A DNA stretch of 64,000 bases from Bacteroides_E sp964528875 (GCA_964528875.1 CAZGUI010000001.1:65789-129788); one strand, 5' to 3'. Positions 1 through 8,830 are shown, numbered from the stretch's first letter. Numbers and translations: made by a program. Notes: generated by a model from the sequence alone, not told the origin.

Positions 1-118
1 ATAATGTCATTTTTATAGGGTATATATACTAATATATGAATAATATGTCTATATTTACATCAGTAAATCTAAATAATCTGACAATTTGATAATTAATAAA
101 TAAAAAAAGGAAGGTGCT

Positions 119-499
119 ATGAAAACAAAACAATTAATTAAACAAACGCTTTTTGTTATCTTTTTTGGACTTTTCGGACTTTGTAGTTTTGCTAAAACAC
201 AAAACAACCTTATTTATGATACAGAAGAGGTAAATGGTATTATGGTAGCTCAAACAGTATATAAACAAGAGAATGGGATTTTAGCTAATTTCCAAAAGTA
301 TACCTATGAATATGATGATAATTTTAGAGTAATAGTAAACACATCGTACAAATGGGACAAGAATGCATGGATCTCAGATATGTGCATTAAACACAATTAC
401 GAAGGAAAAACAGTTACTACAACTTATTATAAATGGAATAGTAAAAAAAATGAATATATACTTCAACCGAACCTTACCGTAACAACCGATTATAACTAA
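119..499 (+). CDS. DUF3836-family exported protein
   Basis: Encodes 126 residues. A signal peptide covers about residues 1-25 (a Lys-rich start, a Phe/Leu-rich core, then SFA-KT), so the mature protein should be periplasmic or outer-membrane associated. The rest is rich in Tyr, Asn and Lys and has alternating Tyr/Thr beta-strand patterns such as KYTYEYDD and TTTYYKW, as in the DUF3836 family of Bacteroidales. No catalytic motif is visible and the function is unknown. The start is supported by a purine-rich stretch, AAGGAAGG, just upstream, which is unusual in this phylum. The gene stands alone and ends in a terminator shared with the convergent rubrerythrin gene. Confidence 0.75.
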   Translation: MKTKQLIKQTLFVIFFGLFGLCSFAKTQNNLIYDTEEVNGIMVAQTVYKQENGILANFQKYTYEYDDNFRVIVNTSYKWDKNAWISDMCIKHNYEGKTVTTTYYKWNSKKNEYILQPNLTVTTDYN

Positions 500-511
500 A
501 TTATTAAAAAC

Positions 512-544
512 AAAAAAAGGAGGACTATTGATCCTCCTTTTTTT
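512..544. terminator. Bidirectional rho-independent terminator
   Basis: A-tract plus GGAGGA, a 7-base loop, then TCCTCC plus a T-tract. It lies between the convergent DUF3836 and rubrerythrin genes and has a U-run on both strands. Confidence 0.85.
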
Positions 545-561
545 ATGCTTAAGAATAGTTC

Positions 562-1143
562 TTAATAATTATTCTTCATGATTTCAAAATGAGCTTGAGG
601 ATGTAAACAAGCCGGACAAACTTTAGGAGCTTCTTTTCCAACGTGAATAAATCCACAATTACGACATTGCCACACAACTTCATCTTCTCTAGCAAAAACT
701 TTAGCATCTTCAATGTTGCTTACAAAAGAACGATATCTTTCTTCGTGTCCTTTTTCTGCATTAGCGATGTTACGATACATAGCTGCAATTTCAGGGAAAC
801 CTTCTTCTTGAGCTACATCAGCAAAATGAGGATAATCAATAGCCCACTCCTCGTGTTCACCTTGAGCAGCAGCTAATAAGTTTTCTAAAGTAGAACCAAT
901 TACTCCTGCAGGGAAAGAAGCATTAACTTGAACCATACCTCCTTCTAAATATTTAAACATTCTTTTTGCGTGTTCTTTTTCTTGTTCAGCAGTTTCTAAG
1001 AAAATAGCTGCCATTTGCTCAAAACCATCATTTTTTGCTTGTTTAGCAAAATAAGTGTAACGCATTCTTGCTTGTGATTCACCTGCAAAAGATTGCATAA
1101 GATTTTTTTCGGTTTGAGTTCCTTTAACTGATTTTTTAGCCAT
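562..1143 (-). CDS. rbr: Rubrerythrin
   Basis: Encodes 193 residues, the usual length for the family. The N-terminal ferritin-like diiron domain (about 1-150) shows the ESQARMRY helix and two E-x-x-H motifs (EKEHA and EKGHE). The C-terminal rubredoxin-like domain has CRNCG and CPAC pairs that bind one iron. Family members reduce hydrogen peroxide in the cytoplasm of anaerobes, fed by electrons from rubredoxin or NAD(P)H. The gene is monocistronic, with a -7 motif on its own strand about 70 bases upstream. It fits an anaerobic or microaerobic host exposed to oxygen. Confidence 0.97.
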   Translation of the reverse strand: MAKKSVKGTQTEKNLMQSFAGESQARMRYTYFAKQAKNDGFEQMAAIFLETAEQEKEHAKRMFKYLEGGMVQVNASFPAGVIGSTLENLLAAAQGEHEEWAIDYPHFADVAQEEGFPEIAAMYRNIANAEKGHEERYRSFVSNIEDAKVFAREDEVVWQCRNCGFIHVGKEAPKVCPACLHPQAHFEIMKNNY

Positions 1144-1211
1144 AATTTATAAGTTTATTAGTTATATAAAAATGTATCACATTAAGTTTATGAATATAAA
1201 ATGTATTCACA

Positions 1212-1219
1212 CAAATATA
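1212..1219 (-). promoter_or_regulatory. Bacteroidetes -7 element for rubrerythrin
   Basis: The minus strand reads TATATTTG, an exact match to TAnnTTTG, about 68 bases before the rubrerythrin start. No clear -33 TTTG was seen at the expected spacing. Confidence 0.5.
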
Positions 1220-1406
1220 AAAAATATAAGTGAAAAATAGTCTTAATAAGAATATAAGAATATAAAAATATCCATATTCTTATCTAAAGTTTATATTAAT
1301 CATTTAGTTTAATAAATATATTTATTTTGACTAATTTTACATTCTCTTAATATTTAGCTATATTAATCACAATTCAGTATTCAACTTTTGTAATTTTTGT
1401 AAGAAC

Positions 1407-3107
1407 ATGATAGATTTTAAGCCGAAAATAATTTCAGCTTTAAAAAGCTACAATAAAAAAACTTTTTCAGCCGATTTAATGGCGGGGTTGATTGTAGGTA
1501 TTGTTGCTTTACCCTTAGCTATAGCTTTTGGTATAGCCTCTGGAGTAACTCCTGAAAAAGGAATCATCACTGCCATCATAGCAGGTTTTATTATTTCATT
1601 ATTAGGTGGAAGCTCCGTACAAATAGGAGGACCTACAGGTGCTTTTATTGTAATAGTTTATGGAATTATTCAACAATATGGAGAAGCGGGGTTACTAGTC
1701 GCTACTTTAATTGCAGGGGTGATATTACTTATAATGGGATTATTTAAACTGGGAACCATAATTAAATTCATACCCTACCCAATTATTGTTGGATTTACTA
1801 GTGGAATAGCGGTCACCATTTTTACAACACAAATTGCAGATGTCTTTGGATTAAGCTTTGGTGATAATAAACTTCCAGGGGATTTTATTGGCAAATGGAT
1901 TATGTATTTTAAATACATATACACCATCAATTGGTGGGAAACAGCTGTATGTTTTGCAAGTATAGCACTCATAATATTTACTCCTCGTTTTTCTAAAAAA
2001 ATACCCGGATCACTAGTTGCTATCATTACTTTAACAATAATTGCTTACCTTTTAAAAACGTATTTAGGTATCGATCAAATAAGCACCATTGGTGATCGTT
2101 TCATCATAAGTTCCAGTTTACCTACAGCTGAAATTCCAAACTTAACGTTTGAAAGTGTAAAAAATTTAATTCCGGTTTCCATTACCATAGCAGTATTAGG
2201 TGCAGTAGAGTCGCTTCTGTCTGCCACTGTAGCCGATGGTGTAATAGGGAAAAGACACAATTCAAATACAGAACTCATAGCACAAGGCGCTGCAAACATG
2301 ATTGTCCCTCTGTTTGGTGGCATCCCCGCTACAGGAGCTATTGCTCGTACCATGACAAACATTAATAATGGAGGTAAAACACCGGTAGCCGGTATCATAC
2401 ATGCAGTGGTTTTACTTTTAATTATGCTATTTTTAATGCCTTTAGCAAAATATATTCCAATGGCTTGCTTGGCTGGTGTACTTGTAATTGTGGCATATAA
2501 TATGAGTGAATGGAGAACCTTCAAAGCATTTATGAATAACCCTAAATCGGATGTTGCGGTATTGTTAGTTACCTTTTTATTAACCGTTATTTTCGATTTG
2601 GTTATTGCCATCCAAGTGGGTTTAATTTTAGCTTTCTTACTCTTCATGAAACGCATTACCGAAACAACAGAAGTGTCTGTAATCAGGGATAAACTGAACA
2701 TAAGTGAAGATGATACCGGAATGGAAGATGAAAAATTAAAAATTCCTGAAGGAGTAGAAGTTTATGAAATTGAAGGGCCTTATTTCTTTGGGGTAGCCAA
2801 TAAGTTTGAAGAGCAAACCATTCAACTGGGTACCCCTCCAAAAATAAGAATAATAAGAATGAGGAAAGTTCCTTTTATTGATTCTACAGGTATTCATAAC
2901 CTTACTAACTTTTGTAAAAACTCTCAAAGAGATAAGATAAACATCATTCTTTCTGGTGTAAATAAAGATGTAAATCATACTTTGGAGAAAGCTAATTTCT
3001 ATGATGTGGTAGGTAGAGACAATATCTGTCCTAACATTTTTAGAGCATTAGATCGGGCAAAACATCTATTGTCTGAATGGGAAGAAGCAGATAAAAAGAA
3101 AGAATAA
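1407..3107 (+). CDS. SulP-family inorganic anion transporter with STAS domain
   Basis: Encodes 566 residues. The N-terminal 420 residues hold the many hydrophobic segments of the SulP/SLC26 fold, with the conserved start DLMAGLIVGIVALPLAIAF and the GGPTGAF substrate-site helix. The C-terminal part (about 445-555) is a STAS domain containing the DSTGIHNL loop. Relatives move sulfate, bicarbonate, chloride or dicarboxylates across the inner membrane, and the substrate cannot be chosen from sequence. The gene stands alone, divergent from rubrerythrin. Its start lies only about 7 bases after a TAATTTTTG motif, so the leader may be very short. Confidence 0.93.
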   Translation: MIDFKPKIISALKSYNKKTFSADLMAGLIVGIVALPLAIAFGIASGVTPEKGIITAIIAGFIISLLGGSSVQIGGPTGAFIVIVYGIIQQYGEAGLLVATLIAGVILLIMGLFKLGTIIKFIPYPIIVGFTSGIAVTIFTTQIADVFGLSFGDNKLPGDFIGKWIMYFKYIYTINWWETAVCFASIALIIFTPRFSKKIPGSLVAIITLTIIAYLLKTYLGIDQISTIGDRFIISSSLPTAEIPNLTFESVKNLIPVSITIAVLGAVESLLSATVADGVIGKRHNSNTELIAQGAANMIVPLFGGIPATGAIARTMTNINNGGKTPVAGIIHAVVLLLIMLFLMPLAKYIPMACLAGVLVIVAYNMSEWRTFKAFMNNPKSDVAVLLVTFLLTVIFDLVIAIQVGLILAFLLFMKRITETTEVSVIRDKLNISEDDTGMEDEKLKIPEGVEVYEIEGPYFFGVANKFEEQTIQLGTPPKIRIIRMRKVPFIDSTGIHNLTNFCKNSQRDKINIILSGVNKDVNHTLEKANFYDVVGRDNICPNIFRALDRAKHLLSEWEEADKKKE

Positions 3108-3130
3108 TCAGAACGATCAAGATAAAAAAT

Positions 3131-3162
3131 AAATGGGCGTGATACTAAAAACACGCCCATTT
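3131..3162. terminator. Bidirectional terminator after the SulP gene
   Basis: Perfect 11-bp arms (AAATGGGCGTG and CACGCCCATTT) surround a 10-base loop between the convergent SulP and flavin reductase-like genes, with a T-rich tail on the plus strand. Confidence 0.8.
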
Positions 3163-3180
3163 TCTATTTTTAAAAAGCAC

Positions 3181-3693
3181 TTATTTACCCCAAACATTCA
3201 ATATTTCAGCTATATAAATACAATGTAAATTCCCTTTAGCACCGTACCATTTTTCCAAAATCTTATGATCTAGAAAACGGTCTTTATTTAATTTCTCACA
3301 ATACATTTTTTTACACTCTAGCGTAAGACGTGATTGCTTAAAAATAATATTCCCATCAGATGTTGTATCGGGTATTAATCCCGTTTCTTTAATTTTATTG
3401 ACATCCCTACCCGATTTAGATCCACATACTTTATGTATATCTTTATTCTCTTCACCTAAAAAAGAAAGAGTGAAACATTCATTATCTTCCAAAAATTCAT
3501 ATGTATAGCGCTCAGGGCGAACAAAAACAAACACAACAGGTTTATTCCAAAGATATCCCACGCCACCCCAATTAGCAGTCATCGTATTGAACGAATCCTT
3601 TGTACCTGCAGTTATTAACATATACTCCTTACTGATGATATCAATAAAGTTTTCTTCTAACTCTCCTACTTCTATTTTATTTAATGAGTTCAT
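3181..3693 (-). CDS. Flavin reductase-like (FMN-binding split-barrel) protein
   Basis: Encodes 170 residues of a single flavin reductase-like domain. Typical patterns are the early MTANWGGVGYLWNKP segment, VFVRPERYTYEFLE and FTLSFLGEE, which form the FMN-binding beta-barrel. Such proteins bind FMN and are thought to reduce flavins or act as small flavoproteins in the cytoplasm. The partner and substrate are unknown. It is 11 bases downstream of the radical SAM gene on the same strand, so the two are probably co-transcribed. Confidence 0.85.
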   Translation of the reverse strand: MNSLNKIEVGELEENFIDIISKEYMLITAGTKDSFNTMTANWGGVGYLWNKPVVFVFVRPERYTYEFLEDNECFTLSFLGEENKDIHKVCGSKSGRDVNKIKETGLIPDTTSDGNIIFKQSRLTLECKKMYCEKLNKDRFLDHKILEKWYGAKGNLHCIYIAEILNVWGK

Positions 3694-3704
3694 TTCTGTT
3701 ATTT

Positions 3705-4478
3705 TTAATAGGAAGCTTCAGCTTGAATACCTTCCTTTTGTAATAAATCAACAATTCTGTCTAACTCCTGTGGAGTAGCTTTAATTAAATCCTTATCCGG
3801 AGTATCGCGTTCTATGGTATATACCATAACACTTTCCGGTTGAATAGTTTTAACTACTTCAATCCAGGGTAATACATAGTCGTCAGTGGTATTATCTACC
3901 GATTGACCTTGATAATATCCTTTTAAAAACATCGTTTGAATAATGCATTGATTTCCATATGCCTTTAATTGAGCTATAGTATCAAGGAGAGAGAAATTTT
4001 TCAACGGCCGATTCACCAAACGAATGTAATCTTCATTTACTGTATCTAACTTCAGAATGTTTTGATCAATTAGTTTTAATGCTTCAAAAACATCCTTATT
4101 ATGAATACGCGTTGCATTACTTAATACACAAATTTTAGCTTTAGGAAAATAATTATTACGCAATCCTACGGTATCTTCAATAATGCCTTTAAACTCGGGA
4201 TGCAAAGTGGGTTCTCCATTACCGGCAAAAGTAAGTACATCGGGAGGCATATTTTCTTCTTTCATTTTAAGCAATTGCTTTTCCAGTGCATTTTTCACCA
4301 TTGAACGTGTAGGTAATGGATTACCTGTTTTATAATCTTTATTATATCCACATTCACAATAGATGCAATCAAAATTACACACTTTCCCATCAGCCGGTAA
4401 TAGATTAATACCTAATGAAGTACCTAATCTTCTAGAATGTACCGGACCAAAAATAGGGGAATCAAAACGTATAGTCAT
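3705..4478 (-). CDS. Radical SAM protein
   Basis: Encodes 257 residues. The cluster motif is C-x3-C-x2-C (CNFDCIYC, about residues 33-40), which binds the 4Fe-4S cluster used to cleave S-adenosylmethionine. GNGEPTLHPEF supplies the GGE-like SAM-binding motif. The N-terminal GPVHSRRLG segment is typical of the COG0731-like group of radical SAM proteins, whose substrate is unknown. No extra Cys-rich SPASM domain is visible. It lies directly upstream of the flavin reductase-like gene, which could supply electrons to the cluster (inference from proximity only). Confidence 0.88.
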   Translation of the reverse strand: MTIRFDSPIFGPVHSRRLGTSLGINLLPADGKVCNFDCIYCECGYNKDYKTGNPLPTRSMVKNALEKQLLKMKEENMPPDVLTFAGNGEPTLHPEFKGIIEDTVGLRNNYFPKAKICVLSNATRIHNKDVFEALKLIDQNILKLDTVNEDYIRLVNRPLKNFSLLDTIAQLKAYGNQCIIQTMFLKGYYQGQSVDNTTDDYVLPWIEVVKTIQPESVMVYTIERDTPDKDLIKATPQELDRIVDLLQKEGIQAEASY

Positions 4479-4599
4479 ACTATTTATTTATAAATGGTCT
4501 ACAAATTACAAAAACAGTACAAAGATACCTCTTTTTTAAACATTTAGAGAAAATACAAAGTGAACATCTTGTGAGATATTAGTATGCTAACTACAGAAA

Positions 4600-6606
4600 T
4601 TAAAACTTCAAACGTATAAAAAAATGCAAGTCCATTTTTTCACGCTGAGGAATTTCATAAATTCCAACTCCTATTTTTTCCCTATCAAAATAGTGTGTAC
4701 AGCTCCATTTAGTCATTAATAACAGATGTTCCGATGCTTCATAACGAACCAACAATCCCATGCGGTATCCTCTACCTATAAACGATTGAAACCCATAACT
4801 ATACAACACATTGGGTTCATAAATAGATAATCGAGAATCAGAATCGAGAGAATGAAAATAAGTACCCTGACAAGTAATAGATAACGGATTAAAAGTTAGC
4901 TTACAACATTCAGTCAGTTGATATCCCCTACTCTTTTTTAATGTCGATTGTTTAAAAGAAACACCACTTACTTGACTTTTCAACTCACCGCAATGAAACT
5001 TATATACAGCTGTTAAACCCCAATGATGTTGCTGAAAAGGAATAGTTTGTTTTCCTTTAGTATGTGCTACATCTCTTTCTTTTCGTTTAAAACTATATTT
5101 AAAAGAATAATTCATCAAAGGAGTTCTTTTACTTAAGCTCAACTTAGCAATACACCCTTTAGAAGGTTTACTTATTCTATAACTACATCCGGGTAATGAA
5201 TATAAATCGAAAGATAAATTAAAAGTGTAATGGTATGAGGGCATATACAAACAAAGAAAAGCCCAACCATTCTCATTTTGTGTACGCTGAGAAACTCCAT
5301 ACGATTGAGATAGTAATCCCCAGTAATCAAAGGAATAATAACGGTGAAGAAGTAAAAAATCTAAATTGGGTTTTGCATGATAAAGCAAGTAATTGAGGGA
5401 AGCTATTCCCTTTTTTCCCTTGGCTATCTCCCCTCTTAACCTCAAATTTCTCCAAAAATATTGATAATGAACCCCTAAATTATAAAATGCATTTCCTTGT
5501 GGATTATACCGATTATATAACTCCTTTTTACGAAGTAAAGGATAGTTATAAACAATAGATAGAGCTGTCAATCCCAACTTCAAATGAGGGAGTAAAAAAT
5601 TTAAATTCATCCCTACAAGCTGCTGATGTGCTTTATGTCTATTTTGAAAATCGGTGGTAGTGCAATGTTTGCCTCCTTTATAAATAGTCTTAATGTGGTT
5701 ATTAACAATCTTAGCATCCAACTTACGTAAAGAATAAAAAGGAGTAATATCTACTATTTTCTTCCATTGAAAAGTAGCAGCAAAACCACTTAAATAATGA
5801 TATTCATCGTTAGATTGATGTTTTTTTATTTCACCCGATAAGGAAGGATAAATAAAAGCAGGAAGATAATGATGGAGAAATCCGTTGGAACCTATAATTA
5901 ATCCCTCGCCCAAATTTAATTTATAATTACCAACTACTAAGTCTTTAATCCACTTCCAATTATGAAACATCACATAAAAAGAGACATAATCGTACCCTTT
6001 TCTATTCTTTAGAGCAAAAAAGGGCTCTCCTTCCTCTTTTTCGACAATAAACCCCCACTCTATTTTATGACCAGCCCGTAAAGCATACCGAATATTAGAA
6101 TACCAGGGTAATCCTAAAAATTTATTTTTATATCCTACTCGTGTATACAGAGGATAACTCAAACGAGATGCTATTTCTTGACGGGTTTGTTTTAATAAAG
6201 AGCGAATGCTTTCTTTCTGTTGAATCTTATTTATTTTATTAACAACGATAACTTGAACTAACTTATTTATAGTGTAATAATCCAGATTATCAATGAGTTG
6301 CAATTCATATACCGATTGTAAAGGATGTTGATAAACATAAGCTAAAATACTTTCCACCTGCTTAGCAGTTAAAAAAGATAGCCTTTCCAGTTGTTCACGA
6401 CTTGCTTTATTAATATCAAAACATTGAAAATTATCTCTTTTTAATTCCTCAATATCTTCTCTCTCATTTTCAGAGGTTATTTCTTCTTCTAAATTAAAAG
6501 TTTCCAACAAAGAGATCTTATCAACGGATAAATTTCGTTGAGCCTCTAATAATGAGCAACATATAAAAGTATCAATCACTAAAAGAGTGATTTTATGAAT
6601 AAACAT
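4600..6606 (-). CDS. Helix-hairpin-helix protein with outer-membrane barrel region
   Basis: Encodes 668 residues. A hydrophobic N-terminus (about 1-22) looks like a signal peptide. Next come helix-hairpin-helix (ComEA-like) motifs at about residues 58-125: the first begins FDINKASREQLERL, and a second follows with SVYELQLIDNLD. The remaining 500 residues are rich in Tyr, Trp and Phe with alternating strands and end in FFIRLKF, a typical C-terminal barrel strand. This architecture is common in Bacteroidetes and its role is unknown; a link to DNA handling at the envelope is suggested only by the HhH motifs. One of the 81-bp palindromic elements lies just before the start codon. Confidence 0.8.
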   Translation of the reverse strand: MFIHKITLLVIDTFICCSLLEAQRNLSVDKISLLETFNLEEEITSENEREDIEELKRDNFQCFDINKASREQLERLSFLTAKQVESILAYVYQHPLQSVYELQLIDNLDYYTINKLVQVIVVNKINKIQQKESIRSLLKQTRQEIASRLSYPLYTRVGYKNKFLGLPWYSNIRYALRAGHKIEWGFIVEKEEGEPFFALKNRKGYDYVSFYVMFHNWKWIKDLVVGNYKLNLGEGLIIGSNGFLHHYLPAFIYPSLSGEIKKHQSNDEYHYLSGFAATFQWKKIVDITPFYSLRKLDAKIVNNHIKTIYKGGKHCTTTDFQNRHKAHQQLVGMNLNFLLPHLKLGLTALSIVYNYPLLRKKELYNRYNPQGNAFYNLGVHYQYFWRNLRLRGEIAKGKKGIASLNYLLYHAKPNLDFLLLHRYYSFDYWGLLSQSYGVSQRTQNENGWAFLCLYMPSYHYTFNLSFDLYSLPGCSYRISKPSKGCIAKLSLSKRTPLMNYSFKYSFKRKERDVAHTKGKQTIPFQQHHWGLTAVYKFHCGELKSQVSGVSFKQSTLKKSRGYQLTECCKLTFNPLSITCQGTYFHSLDSDSRLSIYEPNVLYSYGFQSFIGRGYRMGLLVRYEASEHLLLMTKWSCTHYFDREKIGVGIYEIPQREKMDLHFFIRLKF

Positions 6607-6635
6607 ATAAACAGGGAATTTATAGGATAAAAAAA

Positions 6636-6716
6636 TAGCTCTAAGACCCCTCGATGGTCGGTCTAGGACTGAACAGTCATCGGTCTAGGACCGAAGGGGG
6701 CTCAGTCCTAGACCGA
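6636..6716 (-). repeat. 81-bp four-unit palindromic element, copy 1
   Basis: Four 15-bp units start at 6636, 6658, 6680 and 6702, an exact 22-bp period. Read on the minus strand the order is A TCGGTCTAGGACTGA, B TCGGTCCTAGACCGA, C TCAGTCCTAGACCGA, then a degenerate D. A and C are perfect reverse complements, and B is itself palindromic (arms TCGGTC and GACCGA). The minus-strand copy begins 18 bases after the trmH-family stop codon and D is followed by a run of seven T, so it could act as that gene's 3' end. AAAATAGC occurs on both sides (6632-6639 and 6718-6725). Confidence 0.85.
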
Positions 6717-6734
6717 CAAAATAGCCGTTACAAG

Positions 6735-7262
6735 CTACGTGAGCTTACTAAATAAATCCCATATTACAATTCCGGAGGCTACAGATACATTTAAAGAATG
6801 TTTAGTACCATATTGAGGGATTTCAATGCACCCATCCGACTGATCTATAACACTTTGCTGAACACCATCTACCTCATTACCCAGTACAATGGCATATTTT
6901 TTAGTTTTATCTAATTCCAATTCATTTAATAAGGTACTTCCTTCCGCCTGTTCAACAGAATAAATTACATAATTCTGTTTTTTTAGTTCATCGACTGCTT
7001 GTAGGGCATCTTCTCTGTAATTCCATGGAACAGAAAATTCAGCACCCAAAGCTGTTTTATGTATCTCCGGTTGAGGAGGAGTGGCTGTTATTCCACATAA
7101 AAAAATAGACTCTATCCGAAAAGCATCAGCCGTTCTAAATACAGAACCTACATTGTGCAAACTTCTTATATTATCCAAGATGATTACCAGAGGAATTTTT
7201 TCTATATTAGCATAGCTATCAATATCTAATCGATTAAGCTCTGTGAGACTTAGTTTACGCAT
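6735..7262 (-). CDS. TrmH/SpoU-family RNA methyltransferase
   Basis: Encodes 175 residues of a SPOUT methyltransferase. The three family motifs are present: NVGSVFRTADAF (about 38-49), VLGNEVDGV (about 126-134) and the C-terminal IPQYGTKHSLNVSVA segment that forms the SAM-binding trefoil knot. Relatives 2'-O-methylate tRNA or rRNA riboses. No N-terminal substrate-recognition extension is present, so the target RNA cannot be named. It is the last minus-strand gene before the switch to plus-strand genes at 7.7 kb. Confidence 0.9.
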   Translation of the reverse strand: MRKLSLTELNRLDIDSYANIEKIPLVIILDNIRSLHNVGSVFRTADAFRIESIFLCGITATPPQPEIHKTALGAEFSVPWNYREDALQAVDELKKQNYVIYSVEQAEGSTLLNELELDKTKKYAIVLGNEVDGVQQSVIDQSDGCIEIPQYGTKHSLNVSVASGIVIWDLFSKLT

Positions 7263-7718
7263 AGTTTCAATCTATTTTTAACCTATAGCAAAGTTAATTG
7301 TTATTATTAACAACTCGTTGATAAGTGTGTATAAATTGTAAATTGCCTGTCAATAGAAAACAATAAATAGTACTTGCAAAATCAATTATTAAAATGGTAT
7401 AGAAAGATATTACTAGAAACACAAATTAATTATTAGCATTTTATTTATAAAGTATACACACATTATTATCCATTATTATTCATAAAAAGCGAATAAAGTT
7501 TTTAACTTTGTACTTATCAACAGTATGTTAATAGAAACACATATAGAACTAATAATCAAGGGTTAAGTAAAAATAATTAGACTAATAACCTCTTTATAAA
7601 CTGATCTTTGTATTTAATAACTTATTATGCAACTAAATAGTCTTTTTTTTACTAACACTATCAACAGGCTATTACTATCAATATATTTTTTTTAAATTAA
7701 AAAGAACATATAAATATT
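7263..7718. other. AT-rich gene-free segment with DnaA-box-like 9-mers
   Basis: Some 456 bases without a convincing ORF, very AT-rich. DnaA-box-like 9-mers are TTATCAACA at 7514-7522, CTATCAACA at 7658-7666, CTATCAATA at 7675-7683, TTATCCATT at 7466-7474, and on the minus strand TTATCAACG at 7316-7324. Genes to the left (3181-7262) run leftward and genes to the right (7719-15270) run rightward. A -7-like TAACTTTG sits at 7503-7510 and may serve nadA. The segment may hold only the two divergent promoters; an origin role is speculative. Confidence 0.45.
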
Positions 7719-8657
7719 ATGATTAATCTTGTAAAACAAATCAAAGAGCTAAAAGAAAAAAAGAATGCGGTTATACTAGCTCACTTCTATCAGGAAGGAG
7801 AAATACAAGATATAGCCGATTTTGTAGGAGATAGTTTAGCTTTGGCTCAATGGGCTACTAAAACTGAAGCAGATATCATTGTGGTTTGTGGAGTTCATTT
7901 TATGGGAGAAACAGCAAAAATTCTTTCACCTCATAAAAAAGTATTGATTCCCGATTTAGCAGCCGGATGTTCATTGGCAGATAGCTGTCCGGCAGATGCT
8001 TTTGAAAAATTTGTCAATCAGCACCCCAACCATACAGTTATTTCCTATGTCAATACAACTGCTGCCGTTAAAACATTAACAGATATTGTAGTTACTTCTA
8101 CCAATGCCAAACAAATTGTTGATTCGTTACCTGAAGATGAAAAAATAATCTTTGGACCGGATAAGAACTTAGGAAATTATATTAATTCGGTTACCGGACG
8201 GAATATGATTCTATGGGATGGAGGTTGTCACGTGCACGAGCAATTTTCTGTGGAAAAAATACTAGAAATTAAAAATAAATATCCTAAGGCTGAATTGATT
8301 GCTCATCCTGAATGTAAAAATACCATTATTAAATTGGCTGATTTTGTAGGTTCTACTTCTGCTCTGTTGAATCACTCCATAAAAAGTGATAAAACAGAAT
8401 TTATTGTAGCAACAGAATCGGGTATTTTACATCAAATGAAACAAAAGGCACCTCATAAAACCTTTATTCCTGCCCCTCCTAACGACAGTACTTGTGCTTG
8501 CAATGAATGTGAGTTCATGCGATTGAATACATTGGAGAAACTTTATTTGTGTTTGAAAAATGAAACACCGGAAATAAAGATTGAAAGTGATATCATTGAA
8601 AAGGCTGTGAAACCCATTCAAAAAATGTTGGAATTATCCGAACAATTGGGTTTATAA
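7719..8657 (+). CDS. nadA: Quinolinate synthase
   Basis: Encodes 312 residues, the usual NadA length. It condenses iminoaspartate (from NadB) with dihydroxyacetone phosphate to give quinolinate in NAD synthesis, using a 4Fe-4S cluster. Visible signatures are AHFYQEGEIQDIADFVGDS near the N-terminus, DLAAGCSLADSCP, the HPEC motif and the C-terminal CACNECEFM cysteines. No nadB or nadC is adjacent. The gene is monocistronic, ending in a terminator at 8681-8715. Confidence 0.96.
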   Translation: MINLVKQIKELKEKKNAVILAHFYQEGEIQDIADFVGDSLALAQWATKTEADIIVVCGVHFMGETAKILSPHKKVLIPDLAAGCSLADSCPADAFEKFVNQHPNHTVISYVNTTAAVKTLTDIVVTSTNAKQIVDSLPEDEKIIFGPDKNLGNYINSVTGRNMILWDGGCHVHEQFSVEKILEIKNKYPKAELIAHPECKNTIIKLADFVGSTSALLNHSIKSDKTEFIVATESGILHQMKQKAPHKTFIPAPPNDSTCACNECEFMRLNTLEKLYLCLKNETPEIKIESDIIEKAVKPIQKMLELSEQLGL

Positions 8658-8680
8658 AAAAATAATAAATCAAAACAGAA

Positions 8681-8715
8681 AAGGCTTAACGGGAATGAAC
8701 GGTTAAGCCTTTTTT
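8681..8715 (+). terminator. Rho-independent terminator of nadA
   Basis: Arms AAGGCTTAAC (8681-8690) and GTTAAGCCTT (8702-8711) around an 11-base loop, followed by a T-run. Confidence 0.85.
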
Positions 8716-8748
8716 ATTTGGTAACTGTTTTATCTTAAATATTATTCT

Positions 8749-8756
8749 TATATTTG
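8749..8756 (+). promoter_or_regulatory. -7 element of the metK promoter
   Basis: TATATTTG matches TAnnTTTG and lies about 30 bases before the riboswitch core. The -33 box is weak (CTG at about 8725-8727, 21 bases upstream). Confidence 0.55.
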
Positions 8757-8774
8757 CCTCGAATTTTCAAATAG

Positions 8775-8830
8775 GATGTGGAAAGATTTGAGTAGCTTGC
8801 AACCACAGAAAAAAATGCTAAAGAATATCT
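8775..8830 (+). promoter_or_regulatory. SAM-II-type riboswitch upstream of metK
   Basis: The leader carries GATTTGA (8785-8791), CTTGCAACCAC (8796-8806) and AATGCTAAAG (8813-8822). These match in order what I recall of the SAM-II class, including the GATTT loop and the 3' GCTAAA pseudoknot strand, in its Bacteroidetes form. Its place directly upstream of S-adenosylmethionine synthetase fits feedback by SAM. The call is from motif recall; a covariance-model search was not possible. Confidence 0.65.

Noticed and set aside
2075..2701. 208-residue minus-strand ORF inside the SulP gene
   Set aside because: It is fully antisense to a well-supported transporter and its composition is that of a shadow frame; the same applies to 1775-2026 and 2736-2978.
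6636..6716. Short regularly spaced repeats read as a CRISPR array
   Set aside because: Units are only 15 bp, palindromic and in mixed orientation, spacers are 7 bp, and there are no cas genes; the same layout recurs at two other loci.
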